The notes below the pieces were generated by a model. The model did not search any database. It saw only the letters and a program-made list of their open reading frames with translations, and was not told the DNA's origin. Source: DASPKS01 sp035628035 (GTDB taxonomy: Bacteria; Bacteroidota; Rhodothermia; Rhodothermales; Rubricoccaceae). Taken from it: a DNA stretch of 14,989 nt. Of this stretch, positions 13,624-14,989 are shown piece after piece (the stretch's first letter is position 1; each line of letters opens with the position of its first letter). A program made the position numbers and the translations under genes. The stretch covers positions 1 to 14,989 of the forward strand of contig DASPKS010000088.1 in NCBI GenBank assembly GCA_035628035.1, given 5' to 3'.

Positions 13624-14989
13624 CAGGCGGGTCCGGCCGCGGCGTCGGCGTCGCTGGCCTCCTGGAGCGCCTCCTCGCCGCCTTCCTCCTGCGGCGCCGA
13701 GATGTCGTGGGGGAGCGAGCCGCGGTGCGAGCGGAGGTACACGAACGGGGTGTACGCGAGGAAGCTCGACACCCGCGCGGTGTAGACGTCGGCGCTCGCT
13801 TCCACCTGCCGCGCCAGCAGGCTCTTGTCGTTGCCCGCGCGGAGGAGCGGCCCCCAGTGCGGGTTGACGAGCTGGCCCGCCGCCTGCGCCAGCGGCGCGA
13901 TCTCGGCGTCGAGCCCGAGGAGCTCCGTGCGGACGGCCTGGATCTCGCGGTCGAGGTCGGGCACGCGGCGCCGCGTGCGCGGGCCGTAGCGCCGCGCGTT
14001 CCGCTGCCGCTCCAGCCGGAGCGCGGAGTAGCGCGCCTCCAGCGCCTCCTTCCGCGCCATCAGCGCGGTGAGGCGGTCCTGCTGCGGTTGGAACGCCTCG
14101 TGCGCGGCCGTCTCGTCCTCGAGCGCGCGGAGGACGAGCGCCGTCCGCCACCGGTGCACGCTCTTGGACTGCTTCACGTCGGCGAACACGTGGTCGCCGA
14201 CGTAGAGGATGTCCTCGCCCTTGAGGCCGAGGCTGTCCTCGACGAGCTTCGCGTGGCCGCCGACGTAGGCGTGGCCCTCCTGGAGCGGCCCGCGGTGCTC
14301 GCGGAGCAGCCCGTCTTCCGAGACGACGTGGAAGGCGGGCGCGCGCTCGGAGAAGAACTGCGGCTTCCGCGCGCCGACGATGGCGAGGCTGAAGAGGTCG
14401 CGCCACGTGGTGCCCTCCGGGAGGAACGGGTCGAACGCGAAGGCGAGCATGGCCGAGGCGTAGTCCCACTCGGAGTTCGTGATGAGGATGACCTTCTTGC
14501 CGGCCTCCTTCTGGTCGAGGAGGGTGAGGGGGACCTCCGGGTCGAGGTCGACGAACCGCGCGGGGTCCTGGATGATCTCGGCCTTGAGGAGCCCTTCGAG
14601 GTGGGCGTCGTCGAGCGTGCGGCGGACGACGGCGTAGAGGTCGTCGTAGCCGACGCGCTCGGGGAGGCGGCCCGCGTCGAGGAGGTCGACGAGCTGGAGG
14701 TAGAGCCCGGCCTCGGAGATCGAGAACAGCGTGTTCATGAACCGCCAGCGGCGGTCGTGGAGGTCCACGAGCGTACGGGCGTACGTCTCGCGGAGGACGT
14801 CGTAAGGGAGGGGCCGCGTGCCGTGGAAGGCCCGCTGGACGTACCCGAAGCGGTTGGCCTTGACCACGTTCCCCGTCTTCACGTCCACCACGAGCCCCTG
14901 CGTGACGAGGTCGGGGTCGAAGGCGAGCGTGTCCACCGGCCACCCCTGCACCGCGAGCCCGTTCTTGATGTAGGTGTGGGCCCGCTCCT
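13623..14989 (-). CDS. HAD-IG family 5'-nucleotidase, 5' end outside window
   Basis: The visible 454 residues lack the N-terminus, which lies past the right edge and should carry the catalytic DxDxT motif I. Relatives of cytosolic purine 5'-nucleotidase (cN-II) are recognised by FDPDLVTQGLVVD and GNVVKANRFGYVQRAFHGT (about 23-57), MNTLFSISEAGLYLQLVD (about 84-101), HAD motif II VILITNSEWDY (about 166-176), motif III Lys in ARKPQFF (about 206-212), and motif IV ILYVGDHVFADVKQSK (about 260-275). A charged, probably coiled-coil stretch (about 295-375) precedes a conserved C-terminal segment with VYTARVSSFLAYTPFVYLRS (about 411-430) and an acidic, Ala-rich tail. The enzyme would release phosphate from purine nucleoside monophosphates in the cytoplasm; the exact substrate is not predictable. 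The last base of its stop is the first base of the S51 start codon. Confidence 0.93.
   Translation of the reverse strand, partial: ERAHTYIKNGLAVQGWPVDTLAFDPDLVTQGLVVDVKTGNVVKANRFGYVQRAFHGTRPLPYDVLRETYARTLVDLHDRRWRFMNTLFSISEAGLYLQLVDLLDAGRLPERVGYDDLYAVVRRTLDDAHLEGLLKAEIIQDPARFVDLDPEVPLTLLDQKEAGKKVILITNSEWDYASAMLAFAFDPFLPEGTTWRDLFSLAIVGARKPQFFSERAPAFHVVSEDGLLREHRGPLQEGHAYVGGHAKLVEDSLGLKGEDILYVGDHVFADVKQSKSVHRWRTALVLRALEDETAAHEAFQPQQDRLTALMARKEALEARYSALRLERQRNARRYGPRTRRRVPDLDREIQAVRTELLGLDAEIAPLAQAAGQLVNPHWGPLLRAGNDKSLLARQVEASADVYTARVSSFLAYTPFVYLRSHRGSLPHDISAPQEEGGEEALQEASDADAAAGPA

Noticed and set aside
13624..14943. Upstream extension of the S51 peptidase frame to 728 residues
   Set aside because: The extension overlaps the nucleotidase gene in another frame and is Arg/Pro-rich; the ATG at 13623 gives a proper lipoprotein signal.

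Overview
The window is dense, very GC-rich bacterial chromosome: third codon positions are almost all G or C, and no gene-free gap exceeds about 245 bases. None of the starts has a convincing Shine-Dalgarno sequence; the leaders are C/T-rich instead. Together with a TonB-dependent receptor carrying an N-terminal carboxypeptidase-regulatory-like domain, an archaeal/eukaryotic-type prolyl-tRNA synthetase and several lipoproteins, this suggests a high-GC member of the Bacteroidota/Rhodothermota line (Rhodothermales, perhaps near Rubricoccaceae). The placement is inference from gene content; no rRNA or other phylogenetic marker is present. I see no insertion sequence, phage, CRISPR array or tRNA. 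The window looks like ordinary core chromosome with one very unusual protein.

Layout. (1) 1-1252, minus strand: a LemA-family protein followed 7 bases later by a TPM-domain membrane protein that runs off the left edge. This is the common LemA-TPM pair. (2) 1377-2312, plus strand: a SAM-dependent methyltransferase, divergent from lemA and overlapping by 27 bases the end of the next gene. (3) 2286-5189, minus strand: a large FAD plus Fe-S D-2-hydroxyacid dehydrogenase of the YdiJ type. (4) 5194-5234: a strong intrinsic terminator lying almost against that gene's start. (5) 5256-7103, minus strand: a 615-residue lipoprotein with about 195 residues of Tyr-rich low-complexity sequence followed by about 300 residues of Arg/Pro-rich disordered repeats. 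(6) 7104-7348: a divergent control region rich in inverted repeats. (7) 7349-9473, plus strand: prolyl-tRNA synthetase and, 7 bases later, a PAP2-like integral membrane protein. (8) 9647-12133, plus strand: a TonB-dependent receptor, convergent with (9) a small lipoprotein of unknown function (12143-12655, minus strand); both stop codons sit in one perfect palindrome. (10) 12757-14989, minus strand: a HAD-IG 5'-nucleotidase, cut by the right edge, joined by a TGATG stop/start to a lipoprotein-type cyanophycinase/S51 peptidase.

How the genes work together. Most units look independent. The pairs with structural support for co-expression are lemA-TPM, proS-PAP2-like, and nucleotidase-cyanophycinase. 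Five products appear exported or lipid-anchored: the LemA protein, the Tyr-rich lipoprotein, the small lipoprotein, the S51 lipoprotein and the TonB receptor. The best candidate for undescribed biology is the Tyr-rich/Arg-Pro-rich lipoprotein with its control region and terminator.
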